Positions 1 through 8,024 of a DNA stretch of 64,000 nt are shown piece by piece. Numbering within the stretch: position 1 is the first letter of the stretch; the number at the start of each line of letters is the position of its first letter. The notes under the pieces are model-generated. The model made no database searches. It had not been told where the DNA came from and saw only the letters and a program-made list of their open reading frames with translations. The stretch covers positions 62,001 to 126,000 of the forward strand of contig NZ_JAUOFB010000003.1 in assembly GCF_030542105.1 (NCBI RefSeq), in the 5' to 3' direction. This DNA is from Hymenobacter sp. BT730. Lineage in GTDB: Bacteria > Bacteroidota > Bacteroidia > Cytophagales > Hymenobacteraceae. The position numbers and the translations under genes are program-made.

Positions 1-446
1 ACATCATCAGTATTAAGCTTTTTCACTTCCACGGTACCTAGCCCACTGATAGCAGCCAGTAGGGCCTGAAAGCGGGCGGGCTCCACCCGAATTGTCATGT
101 CAGTGCGCCATTGCCCGTTCTCGCGGTTTTCAGTGGCGGCACTTACAAATCCGCCGGTCTGCACCAGGCTATCCAGCCGGGCACTAGCATGGGGCAGATT
201 GTCCGTTTTTACCCGCACTTCTGCGTGGTAAATAAGTAGCCGGGCTTTTGGCGTAACGGCTGAAATGGGTTTTGCTGTGGGTGCTTCTGCGCTTTCGCTC
301 TTGCTGTTTTCTCCTGCGCTAAACCCGTCGGCAGAAGAACTGGCTATTGTAGTGTCTTCTGCTACACCCGACTCATTACTGTCTTGCTTGCTGCAACTGG
401 CGCAAAGCAAGACCAATCCTAGAAAAACATTCAGGTGAAGTTTCAT
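1..446 (-). CDS. DUF4349-type lipoprotein, C-terminus cut by window edge
   Basis: The first 148 codons are visible, read leftward off the window edge, so the stop is missing. The start ATG is at 446. The N-terminus is a lipoprotein signal: basic start, hydrophobic residues 5-14, and a cysteine at about 18 in the context CASC. A Ser/Glu-rich linker follows (about 20-65). Then comes a segment beginning ARLLIYHAEVRVK with the pattern typical of DUF4349: a pair of strands, 'LDSLVQTGGFV', a variable loop, and 'IRVEPARFQALLAAISGLG' leading to 'NTDDV'. DUF4349 proteins are envelope proteins of unknown function, usually with a coiled coil and a C-terminal membrane segment, which here would lie outside the window. 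The family call rests on pattern recognition; the lipoprotein call is secure. Confidence 0.7.
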   Translation of the reverse strand, partial: MKLHLNVFLGLVLLCASCSKQDSNESGVAEDTTIASSSADGFSAGENSKSESAEAPTAKPISAVTPKARLLIYHAEVRVKTDNLPHASARLDSLVQTGGFVSAATENRENGQWRTDMTIRVEPARFQALLAAISGLGTVEVKKLNTDD

Positions 447-527
447 GATCGTAAGGATTAAGTGAAAGTCTGGCTGCGCAGCCGCTTCTCTTTATGCCGA
501 TGCAAGGCTACGGTAACCCATAGGCAC

Positions 528-554
528 AAAAAAACACCCGGCGCGAACCGGGTG
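528..554 (-). terminator. Rho-independent terminator after murA
   Basis: The arms CACCCGG (535-541) and CCGGGTG (548-554) enclose a 6-nt loop. Read on the minus strand the hairpin is followed by seven T residues (complement of 528-534). It lies about 50 nt past the murA stop and before the DUF4349 gene, so the two are separate transcripts. Confidence 0.85.
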
Positions 555-603
555 CTTTCCTTGCATGGTGCTTAAAACACCAGTTAAAACTTCTCGATGG
601 AGC

Positions 604-1908
604 TTACAGACGGCGAATCTGCGCGCCAAGGGCGTTCAAACGCTCATCAATATATTGGTAGCCGCGGTCAATCTGCTCCACGTTGTCAATTATGCTGCGG
701 CCGTCGGCGGAGAGGGCGGCAATGAGTAGGGCCACACCGGCACGGATATCGGGCGAGGTCATAGCAATACCACGTAGCTTGGTGCGCTGGTCCAGCCCGA
801 TAACGGTGGCGCGGTGCGGGTCGCAGAGAATAATCTGAGCCCCCATGTCGATGAGCTTGTCTACGAAGAACAGGCGGGACTCAAACATTTTCTGGTGAAT
901 GAGCACGGTGCCCTGGGCCTGCGTAGCCACTACCAGCACAATGCTGAGCAGGTCAGGGGTGAAGCCCGGCCAGGTGTGGTCAGAAACTGTTAGAATGCTA
1001 CCATCCAGGTAAGTGGCAATTTCATAGTGGGCTTGTGCCGGAATATGAATATCGTCGCCGCGGAATTCCATTTGGATGCCCAACTTGCGGAAGGTGTCGG
1101 GAATAAGGCCCAACTCGGCAATCTGGCAGTCCTTAATGGTGATTTCGGAGCCCGTCATAGCAGCCAGGCCAATGAAAGAGCCGATTTCAATCATATCGGG
1201 CAGCATGCGGTGCTCGGTGCCACCCAGGCTTTCCACGCCTTCCACGGTCAGCAGGTTTGAGCCGATGCCGTTGATTTTAGCCCCCATGCGCACCAGCATT
1301 TTGCAGAGCTGCTGCAGGTAAGGCTCACAAGCCGCGTTGTAGATGGTGGTAACGCCCTGAGCCAGTACGGCCGCCATAACAATGTTGGCAGTGCCCGTTA
1401 CTGAGGCTTCATCCAGCAGCATGTGGGTACCGCGCAGGCCGTTTTCGGCCGTAATGCGGTAGAAGTCGTGGCCATCCATGGTGAGCTTGCCACCCAGCTT
1501 CTCCAGACCCAGGAAGTGCGTATCCATGGGCCGGCGGCCGATTTTGTCGCCGCCTGGCTTTGGCAGTTGGCACTTACCAAAGCGCGCCAGCATAGGGCCC
1601 AGAATCATTACCGAACCACGCAGAGCCCGGCCCTGGGCCACAAACTCGGCGGAATCCAGGTAATCGACATTCACAGCATCCGACTGGAAGCGGTAGGTGT
1701 CGGGCGCCAGCTGTTCCACTTTCACACCCATGTCGCGCAACAGCTCAATGAGCTTGTTGACGTCGCGGATGTTGGGAATGTTGGAGATGGTAACGGGCTC
1801 TGCCGTGAGGAGCACGGCACAAAGAATCTGCAATGCTTCGTTTTTTGCGCCCTGCGGTACAATTTCACCCTTCAGCGGTTTCCCGCCGATTACTTCAAAA
1901 GAGGCCAT
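604..1908 (-). CDS. murA: UDP-N-acetylglucosamine 1-carboxyvinyltransferase, Asp-type active site
   Basis: MurA transfers enolpyruvate from PEP to UDP-GlcNAc, the first committed step of peptidoglycan synthesis, in the cytoplasm. The 434-residue protein is full length (family about 420). It starts with the EPSP-synthase-type repeat and has the conserved Lys22-Asn23 (PQGAKNEALQ). The mobile active-site loop reads LPKPGGDKIGRRPMDTH, so the usual catalytic cysteine (Cys115 in E. coli) is aspartate, Asp121. This is the natural variant known from mycobacteria, Chlamydia and Borrelia, which is active but not alkylated by fosfomycin. The gene starts 88 nt after the DUF4290 stop in the same direction, with no promoter or terminator seen between, so they probably share a transcript that ends at the hairpin near 540. 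Confidence 0.96.
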   Translation of the reverse strand: MASFEVIGGKPLKGEIVPQGAKNEALQILCAVLLTAEPVTISNIPNIRDVNKLIELLRDMGVKVEQLAPDTYRFQSDAVNVDYLDSAEFVAQGRALRGSVMILGPMLARFGKCQLPKPGGDKIGRRPMDTHFLGLEKLGGKLTMDGHDFYRITAENGLRGTHMLLDEASVTGTANIVMAAVLAQGVTTIYNAACEPYLQQLCKMLVRMGAKINGIGSNLLTVEGVESLGGTEHRMLPDMIEIGSFIGLAAMTGSEITIKDCQIAELGLIPDTFRKLGIQMEFRGDDIHIPAQAHYEIATYLDGSILTVSDHTWPGFTPDLLSIVLVVATQAQGTVLIHQKMFESRLFFVDKLIDMGAQIILCDPHRATVIGLDQRTKLRGIAMTSPDIRAGVALLIAALSADGRSIIDNVEQIDRGYQYIDERLNALGAQIRRL

Positions 1909-1996
1909 AGGAAAAGACGGCTACTAGCTGTCAGCTGGAAGCCGCAAGCTGTTGGTAGAGGAATTAGGGAAGGATAAGCCAGCGCTTACCATTGGA

Positions 1997-2716
1997 TTAC
2001 TGCGGTGGCTGTTGGGGCTCCTGGCGGTTTTTCTTGCCACCCCGGCGCTGCTTATCGCGGCGGTTGTTGTTCCCGCCACCGCTGGGGCTACGGCGCATTT
2101 CGCGCTCCTGCCGTTCCTGGCGGGGCTGAGGGACAATGAACGGAGCCGGGCGGCCACTGGTGGCCATTTCAAATAGATTCTGGGTTTCAACCTGGGCCGC
2201 ATCCAACTCCAGTTTACCGCCGGAGAGGTCTTTCAGGTGCTTCAGGATGGTGATGTCCTTGGCATTTTCCTTGTTGTGCGTGCGGTACAGGAACTTCATG
2301 GTGCGGCCAATAGTAATGGTCGCCTGTTCCCGTTCGGTGGCATCTTCCAGGGCCACGGCCTTCTCAATCATTTGCTCTACGGCGCGGCCGTAGGCTTTCA
2401 GCTTGGGAGCCTGCCGCGGATAGGGCAGGGGCTTGGGCTCCTGCATCAATTTACTGAGACCGTGCAGCGGGAAGGGCGCATCAATGTCCAGATCCTCATC
2501 GGCCATTTCGTAGAGGTGATTCCACACCTTCTGCTGGGCATCGGGCTGGTCACGAAGGGAAGGCTGCAAGCGGAAAATAAGCTGCACAATCTGATGGGCG
2601 CGTTTTGTGCGTTCGTCACGGTCGGCAATGTCGCGCAGGCCCTGCACCAGTTGAAAGGTGCTTTGGCCGTATTCGCGCTGCAGCAGCTCGTGTTTATGAA
2701 GAGAAGGTAATGCCAT
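1997..2716 (-). CDS. DUF4290 family protein
   Basis: A 239-residue soluble protein recognisable as the Bacteroidota-specific DUF4290 family, commonly found directly upstream of murA as here. The conserved part is helical (about 1-170), with blocks such as LPLHKHELLQREYG-like at the start and a KFLYRTHNKENAKDI motif near 145-160. The last 40-50 residues are low-complexity, rich in Arg, Gln, Gly, Asn and Lys, and look like a disordered nucleic-acid- or membrane-binding tail. No catalytic motif is visible. The position suggests a link to cell-wall synthesis or growth, but the function is unknown. Confidence 0.85.
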   Translation of the reverse strand: MALPSLHKHELLQREYGQSTFQLVQGLRDIADRDERTKRAHQIVQLIFRLQPSLRDQPDAQQKVWNHLYEMADEDLDIDAPFPLHGLSKLMQEPKPLPYPRQAPKLKAYGRAVEQMIEKAVALEDATEREQATITIGRTMKFLYRTHNKENAKDITILKHLKDLSGGKLELDAAQVETQNLFEMATSGRPAPFIVPQPRQERQEREMRRSPSGGGNNNRRDKQRRGGKKNRQEPQQPPQ

Positions 2717-2733
2717 AGGGAGTAATGCGAGGC

Positions 2734-2741
2734 CAAAAATA
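2734..2741 (-). promoter_or_regulatory. -7 promoter box for DUF4290-murA
   Basis: On the minus strand this reads TATTTTTG, an exact match to the Bacteroidota -7 box TAnnTTTG. It lies 18 nt upstream of the DUF4290 ATG. No clear -33 TTTG was identified. Confidence 0.5.
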
Positions 2742-2809
2742 CAATGGCTGATTCGATTAATTAGGTATGCAGGGTAAATGCCGCCGCGAAAAACAGCCTA
2801 GCCGTAACG

Positions 2810-2832
2810 TAGCAGTAGCTCAGCTACTGCTA
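2810..2832. repeat. Perfect 11-1-11 palindrome between helicase and DUF4290 genes
   Basis: TAGCAGTAGCT (2810-2820), a single C, then AGCTACTGCTA (2822-2832). It is a perfect inverted repeat about 70 nt beyond the helicase stop and about 90 nt before the DUF4290 start. In RNA the single-nucleotide centre would open into a small loop. A T-run appears only about 18 nt further along the minus strand, so it is not a textbook terminator. It could be a 3'-UTR hairpin or a protein-binding palindrome. Confidence 0.5.
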
Positions 2833-2901
2833 ACCCGGCAGGGACAGGCGCATTATAAGCAGCTGCAACTTACGCTTTCCGGCGACGAAGGGCTACATCG
2901 G

Positions 2902-5163
2902 CTAGCCCAGTACCCGCAATTTCGCAAAACTCAGCAATAACGTTTTCTCGCCTACTTCCTCAAAGTGGATAATGGCCTTGGTAGAGCCGGCCTGGGTTTC
3001 CAGCTGGGTTACCTTGCCAAAGCCAAACTTAGGATGCTCCACGCGCTGCCCAGTTTGCAGGTTGCTGGTATCCGAAGGCTGAAAATCAGAAGGCGCTACG
3101 TATTTGGTGGCTACGGTTTTGCGCGGCGCAGGCGGAATCAGGTTGCTGCGGCGCTCAAATACGTGCCCAAAGGGCGAGTCGCCCGCGCCCGGCCCGGAAC
3201 CCGGACCCGCCGAGAACTTAAAGTCCACGTACTGCGGGTCGATTTCGTCGAGGAAGCGGCTTTTCTCGCAGCTGCGCAGGTTGCCCCACTGGTAGCGGGA
3301 GGTAGCGTAGCTCAGGGTTAGCTTTTTCTCGGCCCGCGTAATGGCCACGTAGAACAAGCGGCGCTCTTCTTCCAAATCAGCCCGCGAGGTAATCATCATC
3401 TGGCTGGGGAAGAGGTTTTCCTCCATGCCCACGATGTAGACGTTGCGAAACTCCAGGCCCTTTGCCGAGTGAATCGTCATCAGCGTCACGGACTCGCCTT
3501 CATCCTTGGCGTCTTTCAAGTCGGAGTCTGTAACTAGGGCAATGTCCTGCAGGAAAGCGCCCAGGGATTTGTCCTCACGCTCGGCATCGTCTACGTACTC
3601 CTTAATACCGTTCAGCAGCTCCTGAATGTTCTCGTAGCGGGAGAGGCCCTCAATGCTCTTATCCGAGTACAGTTCCTCAATCATGCCCGAGTTCTTGGCT
3701 ATGAACTTGGCCGCCTCAAACGCATCTTCCTTGCCCGCTACTGCTGTGTAGCTTTTTATTTTCTCGGCAAAGTCTACCACCGGGTTTGATACGCGGGTGG
3801 GCAGGAACTGGTCGGCGTTGGCTACCACTTCCCAGATGGTGTGGTTAGACTCCTCAGCCGCGTTTATCAGCTTGCTGATGGTGGTGTCACCGATGCCGCG
3901 CTTGGGGTAGTTAATCACGCGGCGTAGGGCCTGCTCATCATTCGGGTTTACCGTGAGGCGCAGGTAGGCCACCAGGTCCTTGATTTCCTTGCGCTGGTAA
4001 AAGCTCAGGCCCCCAATAATTTTGTACTTGATGTTGAGCTTGCGCAGGGCCTCTTCCATGGCCCGGCTCTGGGCGTTGGTGCGGTAAAGGATGGCGAAGT
4101 CATCATAGGACAGATGTTGGTTCATCTTGTCCTCGTAGATGCTGTTGGCCACCAGCTTGCCTTCCTCGTTGTCGGAGGCGGCTTTCAGAACCTCAATCAG
4201 CGGGCCTTCCTCGTTGTCGGAGAAAACGTCTTTGCGCAGCTGGGCCTGGTTGTTTTTGATGACGGAGTTGGCCGCCTTCACAATGTTCTTGGTAGAGCGG
4301 TAGTTCTGCTCCAGCTTGAACACCTGCAGCTCCGGGTAGTCTTTCTCGAAGTTGAGGATGTTCTGAATATCGGCGCCCCGGAAGGCGTAAATGCTCTGCG
4401 CATCATCACCCACCACGCAAATGTTCCGGTCTTTGGCGGCCAGCTTGCGCGTAATGAGGTACTGGGAGTAGTTGGTGTCCTGGTACTCGTCTACCATCAC
4501 ATACTTAAAGATGTGCTGGTACTTGTTGAGCACATCCGGATGGTCTTTGAACAGTATGTTGGTGTTGAACAGCAGATCATCAAAGTCCATGGCGCCGGCC
4601 TTGAAGCAGCGCTGCTGGTATTGCTGGTAGATAGCACCAATTTTCGGCCGCAGGGCCGCTTCGTCGTCCTGCCGGATAACGGGGTCATTCACGTACTGAT
4701 TGACGGAAATGAGCTTGTTTTTAGCCGCGGAAATGCGCCCTAGCACCATAGCAGGCTTGTAGAGCTTATCGTCCAGCTCCAGCTCTTTTACAATCTGGCC
4801 CAGCAGGGTTTTAGAATCCTGGGTGTCATAGATAGTGAAGGAGCGGGGAAAGCCAATCTTGTCGGCCTCGGAGCGCAGAATACGGGCAAAGATGCTGTGG
4901 AAGGTGCCCATCCACACATTTTTTGCCTCCGGGCCTACCACCTTCTCAATACGGGCACGCATTTCCTTGGCGGCCTTATTAGTGAAAGTGAGGGCCAGGA
5001 TATTGAACGGATCCACGCCTTTTTCCAGCAGGTGCGCTATGCGGTAAGTTAGCACCCGCGTTTTGCCGGAGCCCGCGCCGGCTATAATCATGCAAGGGCC
5101 TTCGGTGTGGAGCACCGCCGCCGCCTGCGACTGATTCAGTAGTTTATGATAATCTAGTGCCAT
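2902..5163 (-). CDS. pcrA: UvrD/PcrA-type ATP-dependent DNA helicase
   Basis: A 753-residue superfamily 1A 3'-5' helicase, used in nucleotide-excision repair and in clearing replication obstacles. It has the Q-motif (LLNQSQAAAV, residues 8-17), Walker A GAGSGKT (29-35), Walker B VMVDEYQDTN, QNYRSTKNI (motif IV) and the late motifs TIHSAKGLEF and FYVAITRAEKKL. The C-terminus has the PcrA-type tail with GQRVEHPKFGFGKV, a Tudor-like segment that in PcrA binds RNA polymerase. The reading frame is open further upstream, but I chose the ATG at 5163: the protein there begins in canonical PcrA fashion, and a -7 box for this gene lies inside the possible extension. It is divergent from the DUF3109 gene. 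Confidence 0.95.
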   Translation of the reverse strand: MALDYHKLLNQSQAAAVLHTEGPCMIIAGAGSGKTRVLTYRIAHLLEKGVDPFNILALTFTNKAAKEMRARIEKVVGPEAKNVWMGTFHSIFARILRSEADKIGFPRSFTIYDTQDSKTLLGQIVKELELDDKLYKPAMVLGRISAAKNKLISVNQYVNDPVIRQDDEAALRPKIGAIYQQYQQRCFKAGAMDFDDLLFNTNILFKDHPDVLNKYQHIFKYVMVDEYQDTNYSQYLITRKLAAKDRNICVVGDDAQSIYAFRGADIQNILNFEKDYPELQVFKLEQNYRSTKNIVKAANSVIKNNQAQLRKDVFSDNEEGPLIEVLKAASDNEEGKLVANSIYEDKMNQHLSYDDFAILYRTNAQSRAMEEALRKLNIKYKIIGGLSFYQRKEIKDLVAYLRLTVNPNDEQALRRVINYPKRGIGDTTISKLINAAEESNHTIWEVVANADQFLPTRVSNPVVDFAEKIKSYTAVAGKEDAFEAAKFIAKNSGMIEELYSDKSIEGLSRYENIQELLNGIKEYVDDAEREDKSLGAFLQDIALVTDSDLKDAKDEGESVTLMTIHSAKGLEFRNVYIVGMEENLFPSQMMITSRADLEEERRLFYVAITRAEKKLTLSYATSRYQWGNLRSCEKSRFLDEIDPQYVDFKFSAGPGSGPGAGDSPFGHVFERRSNLIPPAPRKTVATKYVAPSDFQPSDTSNLQTGQRVEHPKFGFGKVTQLETQAGSTKAIIHFEEVGEKTLLLSFAKLRVLG

Positions 5164-5192
5164 TCGGTAAACTAAGCGTGTTGGCTTATTAG

Positions 5193-5200
5193 CAAAGGTA
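5193..5200 (-). promoter_or_regulatory. -7 promoter box for pcrA
   Basis: The minus strand reads TACCTTTG, followed by C: an exact TAnnTTTG box about 30 nt upstream of the pcrA ATG. A GGGTTTCC segment about 20 nt further upstream may serve as the -33 element. It sits within 40 bp of the oppositely directed promoter at 5211-5237. Confidence 0.65.
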
Positions 5201-5210
5201 CGGCTTTCGG

Positions 5211-5237
5211 TTGGGGCTAGGAAACCCGTTATCTTTG
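5211..5237 (+). promoter_or_regulatory. Promoter for the DUF3109 gene
   Basis: TTG at 5211-5213 (-33 element), 16 bp spacer, then TATCTTTG at 5230-5237 (exact TAnnTTTG -7 box). The predicted start near 5244 gives a leader of roughly 93 nt. Confidence 0.65.
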
Positions 5238-5336
5238 CAATTCGTTTTTCTCGCAGTGTTTTGCAGTGGGGGGCGCGGTGATGCGCAGGGGCGTTCAGGC
5301 GAACGAAACGGCGGGAAACTTTGTCAGGCAACAACC

Positions 5337-5915
5337 ATGATTATCATTCAAAATACCGTCATCTCCGATGACGTTCGGGACAATTTCTTCGTCTGCAACC
5401 TGGAGGCCTGCAAAGGGGCTTGCTGCGTGGAGGGTGACCTGGGCGCGCCCCTGGAAGAAAAAGAACTGAAAATCCTCGAAACCGAATACGAAGCCATTAA
5501 GCCCTTCCTCACCGAGGCCGGCCGCGCCGCCATTGAGCAGCAGGGCCTATATATCAAAGACTGGGAAGGCGACTACAGCACCACTACCATCAACGACCGG
5601 GAGTGCGCCTACGCGCTGTACGATGAGCGTGGTATTCTGAAGTGCGGTATTGAGCAGGCCTACCTGGCCGGCGCTACTTCGTTCAAAAAACCAATCAGCT
5701 GCCACCTGTACCCCATTCGCATCAGCAAGTATGATGGATTTGAGGCGCTGAACTATGACCGGTGGGGCATCTGTAATCCGGCGTGCAGCTTCGGCGCCAA
5801 TTTAGGAGTGCGCGTGTATCAGTTTCTCAAAGACCCGCTCATCCGCAAATACGGTGCAGACTGGTACGAAGAGTTGGTGCAGGAAATAGAAAACCCGACG
5901 CCAGCAGCGTCTTAA
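5337..5915 (+). CDS. DUF3109 family cysteine-rich protein
   Basis: 192 residues, cytoplasmic, no signal peptide. It begins [13 protein letters not shown] and carries the family's cysteine clusters: [11 protein letters not shown] (about 20-30), [24 protein letters not shown] and CNPAC. The cysteine spacing resembles the YkgJ-type metal (Fe or Zn) cluster families and suggests a bound metal centre; no enzymatic role is known to me. The frame is open for 42 codons upstream, but the ATG at 5337 matches the family N-terminus, and the promoter at 5211-5237 overlaps the possible extension. Monocistronic, closed by the hairpin at 5921-5952. Confidence 0.88.
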   Translation: MIIIQNTVISDDVRDNFFVCNLEACKGACCVEGDLGAPLEEKELKILETEYEAIKPFLTEAGRAAIEQQGLYIKDWEGDYSTTTINDRECAYALYDERGILKCGIEQAYLAGATSFKKPISCHLYPIRISKYDGFEALNYDRWGICNPACSFGANLGVRVYQFLKDPLIRKYGADWYEELVQEIENPTPAAS

Positions 5916-5920
5916 ATATT

Positions 5921-5952
5921 GAAAAAGGCCGGCAATGTAGCCGGCCTTTTTC
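5921..5952 (+). terminator. Terminator after the DUF3109 gene
   Basis: GAAAAAGGCCGGC (5921-5933), 6-nt loop, GCCGGCCTTTTTC (5940-5952): a perfect 13-bp stem with A- and T-tracts on opposite arms. It can stop transcription in both directions and also faces the small minus-strand gene at 6065. Confidence 0.9.
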
Positions 5953-6064
5953 AATCGAGGTAGTAATATTCTACATACGGAGGCGGAGATGAAGCTTCTC
6001 ACGTGCTGACGTACTACAGTAAAAGGAACAGTCCTGCTGAGCGTAGTTGGACTGAATGATACCG

Positions 6065-6289
6065 CTAGTGATGATGATGGCCGGAATCCGGTTTGCCGAA
6101 TAGATTGAAAAGGGAGCCTGCTACATACAGGACCAGCCAGCAGATATACAGCCAGTTGAAACCCTGTAGGGTACGCTGCGCAAAGAAATGCAGAATCAGG
6201 TGCGCTGCTAGGGTCATGATCAGACCGGTTACAGCAATAAATTGGTAGCTATTGAGGGCGCTGGGGCGGTAGAGCTTAGAAAAATCCAC
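6065..6289 (-). CDS. Small two-helix membrane protein, unknown
   Basis: 74 residues from a GTG start. Two hydrophobic segments are visible, about 18-36 (FIAVTGLIMTLAAHLILHFF) and 47-63 (YICWLVLYVAGSLFNLF), joined by a short loop with Arg and Gln. The protein ends in GHHHH, a native histidine-rich end. No family recognised. Support comes from the membrane-protein composition and the intact frame between the terminator at 5921-5952 and the divergent gene at 6485. No ribosome-binding site or exact -7 box was found, so the start is uncertain. Confidence 0.5.
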   Translation of the reverse strand: MDFSKLYRPSALNSYQFIAVTGLIMTLAAHLILHFFAQRTLQGFNWLYICWLVLYVAGSLFNLFGKPDSGHHHH

Positions 6290-6484
6290 GGAGCTGGAAA
6301 TAGATTGACAAGTGAGTAACGTAGCAACTGGCCATTGAAGTTCGGTAAGCAGCGCATAGGGCGGCTGCTCCAGAGCGGCATCTGGCGGTGGCCAAAGGTA
6401 GCAGAGCGCACTTTCCGAGCCTCAACTCCCGGCCGTAAGAATGCGTAGGAAATAAAAAGCATTCATTCTCAACCGCGCAGCATT

Positions 6485-6850
6485 ATGGCTACTGAAGATA
6501 AAAATCCGGAAAACAACACCCGTAAAAATGAGAAACTGGAACAAGAGCGGGATTTTAAAGCCGACCAAAGCAATGGCAAAGTAGTGGGTGACCCCTCGGC
6601 GCGGCGCCATGTAGGTGCCCGGGGCTATACCCAGCGTTCTGACCAGAAAGACCAACTGGAAAACCTCCACATTGGCGGCGACGATACCCATCCATATGGT
6701 GCTAACGAGCATCATGAAGCCGGCGAAACAGCATCTGGTCCAGGTTTTCAAGTCGAGGGTAGCGTAGATATGGGTAGTCCCATCCGCACACAGGATCAGG
6801 AATTTGGAGAAAGTGCCCCCAGCGGCCCTGCCCGCCCGGCTCACGATTAA
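6485..6850 (+). CDS. Small hydrophilic, probably disordered protein
   Basis: 121 residues, almost without hydrophobic stretches and rich in Glu, Asp, Asn, Gln, Gly, His and Lys; it starts MATEDKNPENN. The composition is that of an intrinsically disordered protein, resembling small stress- or desiccation-associated hydrophilic proteins, but no named domain is recognised. The ATG at 6485 follows a gene-free stretch and the gene ends just before a strong terminator, which supports a real monocistronic unit. The antisense frame of 140 codons over the same DNA is treated as a shadow. Confidence 0.65.
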   Translation: MATEDKNPENNTRKNEKLEQERDFKADQSNGKVVGDPSARRHVGARGYTQRSDQKDQLENLHIGGDDTHPYGANEHHEAGETASGPGFQVEGSVDMGSPIRTQDQEFGESAPSGPARPAHD

Positions 6851-6865
6851 CCGATAAAGTGACCT

Positions 6866-6905
6866 AAAAAACGTCCTGCCCGATTACGGGCAGGACGTTT
6901 TTGTT
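6866..6905 (+). terminator. Terminator after the small hydrophilic gene
   Basis: CGTCCTGCCCG (6872-6882), ATTA loop, CGGGCAGGACG (6887-6897), flanked by A5 on the left and T5 on the right: a strong intrinsic terminator 15 nt past the stop. Confidence 0.92.
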
Positions 6906-7223
6906 TAATCACCTGGCCCACTCCCAGACTCGTGGCCTGAATTGGATAACTTGAGGATATACAGTAGGCTGCCGAAAAATTTGCGGCCGTAACCTGCCTC
7001 TAGAGGGGGGTAGAGGCATTGATAAAGTCTGGCAAAGCCAAAAATGGCATTGTATCGGCTCAAAAGAAGGGATGTCAGGGTTTTGCGAGGATAACGCTTG
7101 GATTTTACCTGTATAAGCGAATATATTTAGGGAGCCGTTCCCCTCGCTATGATTTATAGCTGCTGCGGCTCGCTTTTCACTTCGCTTTACATACTCACCA
7201 CCTAACCTCTTGCTACTTTTCTT
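6906..7223. other. Gene-free spacer, possible promoter
   Basis: No open frame of note. A weak promoter for the gene at 7224 may lie at 7098-7129: TTG at 7098-7100, 21 bp, then TATATTTA (7122-7129, seven of eight matches to TAnnTTTG). Nothing else was recognised. Confidence 0.35.
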
Positions 7224-7934
7224 ATGAGCACAGATCCAAACGCATACGACTCTGACAACGCAGAATCCTCCTGGGAAGCAGAAGAAAAATCATTGTCGAC
7301 GGGAAATACCCGCCTGGCCATTATTGTAGGTGCTATTGTGCTGTTGGGCGGATTTGGGTATGCCATGATGCCAAATGGGAAGGCTGGTAACGGGGCTTCT
7401 ACATCGATGATGGGTTCTGTGATGCTGGATGGTGAAGCTACCGTAACTGGTGCTGCCGCCAAACCAGAAGTAGCGCCTGCTACGGAAGAAGAGGAGAAGA
7501 AAGCGGAAGAAGTAGCGTCTACGAAGACCGTGACTACTACCCCAGCCCCAGCAGTAGCTACCAAACGCCCCGCTGCCCCCGCCACAAATGCTTCTATTGC
7601 TCCTATTGCAGCAACGTCGGTATCGGCTCCGGCTGAAGCAGCACCGGCACCCGCCCCAGCGGTGGCCGAAGCACCTGCTACCACCAACCTGACCGGCCGC
7701 GTACTGGATGAGGAAGGACAGCCATTAGCAGGTGCCACCATCTTCCTAAAAGGCTCCCGCAAAATTGCCAGCGCTGATGCCAACGGCAATTATACCATTG
7801 AAGTGCCCGTGGGCGAAAACACCCTGACATATGGTTATGGTGGCTACCAGGACCAGGTAATGCGTGTACGTACCGGGCAGTCGGGTAACGTGACGCTGCT
7901 CCCCAAGGAAGGCACCCGTCGCCGCAAGCACTAG
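7224..7934 (+). CDS. Membrane-anchored protein with carboxypeptidase-regulatory-like domain
   Basis: 236 residues in three parts. There is an acidic cytoplasmic N-terminus (1-30), one transmembrane helix (about 31-48, LAIIVGAIVLLGGFGYAMM), and a long Ala/Pro/Thr/Glu-rich periplasmic linker (50-152). The C-terminal domain (about 153-230) opens LTGRVLDEEGQPLAGATIFL and continues with ADANGNYTIEVP, the signature of the CarboxypepD_reg-like beta-sandwich common in SusC/TonB-dependent receptors. The layout (inner-membrane anchor, Pro-rich spacer, small folded end) mirrors TonB-type energy transducers, but the end domain is not TonB-C. It may contact envelope or outer-membrane partners; this is inference. 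Monocistronic. Confidence 0.75.
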   Translation: MSTDPNAYDSDNAESSWEAEEKSLSTGNTRLAIIVGAIVLLGGFGYAMMPNGKAGNGASTSMMGSVMLDGEATVTGAAAKPEVAPATEEEEKKAEEVASTKTVTTTPAPAVATKRPAAPATNASIAPIAATSVSAPAEAAPAPAPAVAEAPATTNLTGRVLDEEGQPLAGATIFLKGSRKIASADANGNYTIEVPVGENTLTYGYGGYQDQVMRVRTGQSGNVTLLPKEGTRRRKH

Positions 7935-7960
7935 GCTATGGGAGAACGATACGCCTAAAC

Positions 7961-7998
7961 ATAAAAAGGGCTGCAGAGAAATCTGCAGCCCTTTTTAT
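7961..7998. terminator. Bidirectional terminator between convergent genes
   Basis: ATAAAAAGGGCTGCAGA (7961-7977) pairs perfectly with TCTGCAGCCCTTTTTAT (7982-7998) around a 4-nt loop. It serves the plus-strand gene ending 7934 and the minus-strand permease ending 8025. Confidence 0.92.
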
Positions 7999-8024
7999 GT
8001 TTTCATACTACCTGACCGAGCCCA

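Noticed and set aside
5164..5334. N-terminal extension of the PcrA-like helicase
   Set aside because: The added residues are basic and low in conservation, and the stretch contains the helicase's own -7 box; the family start is at 5163.
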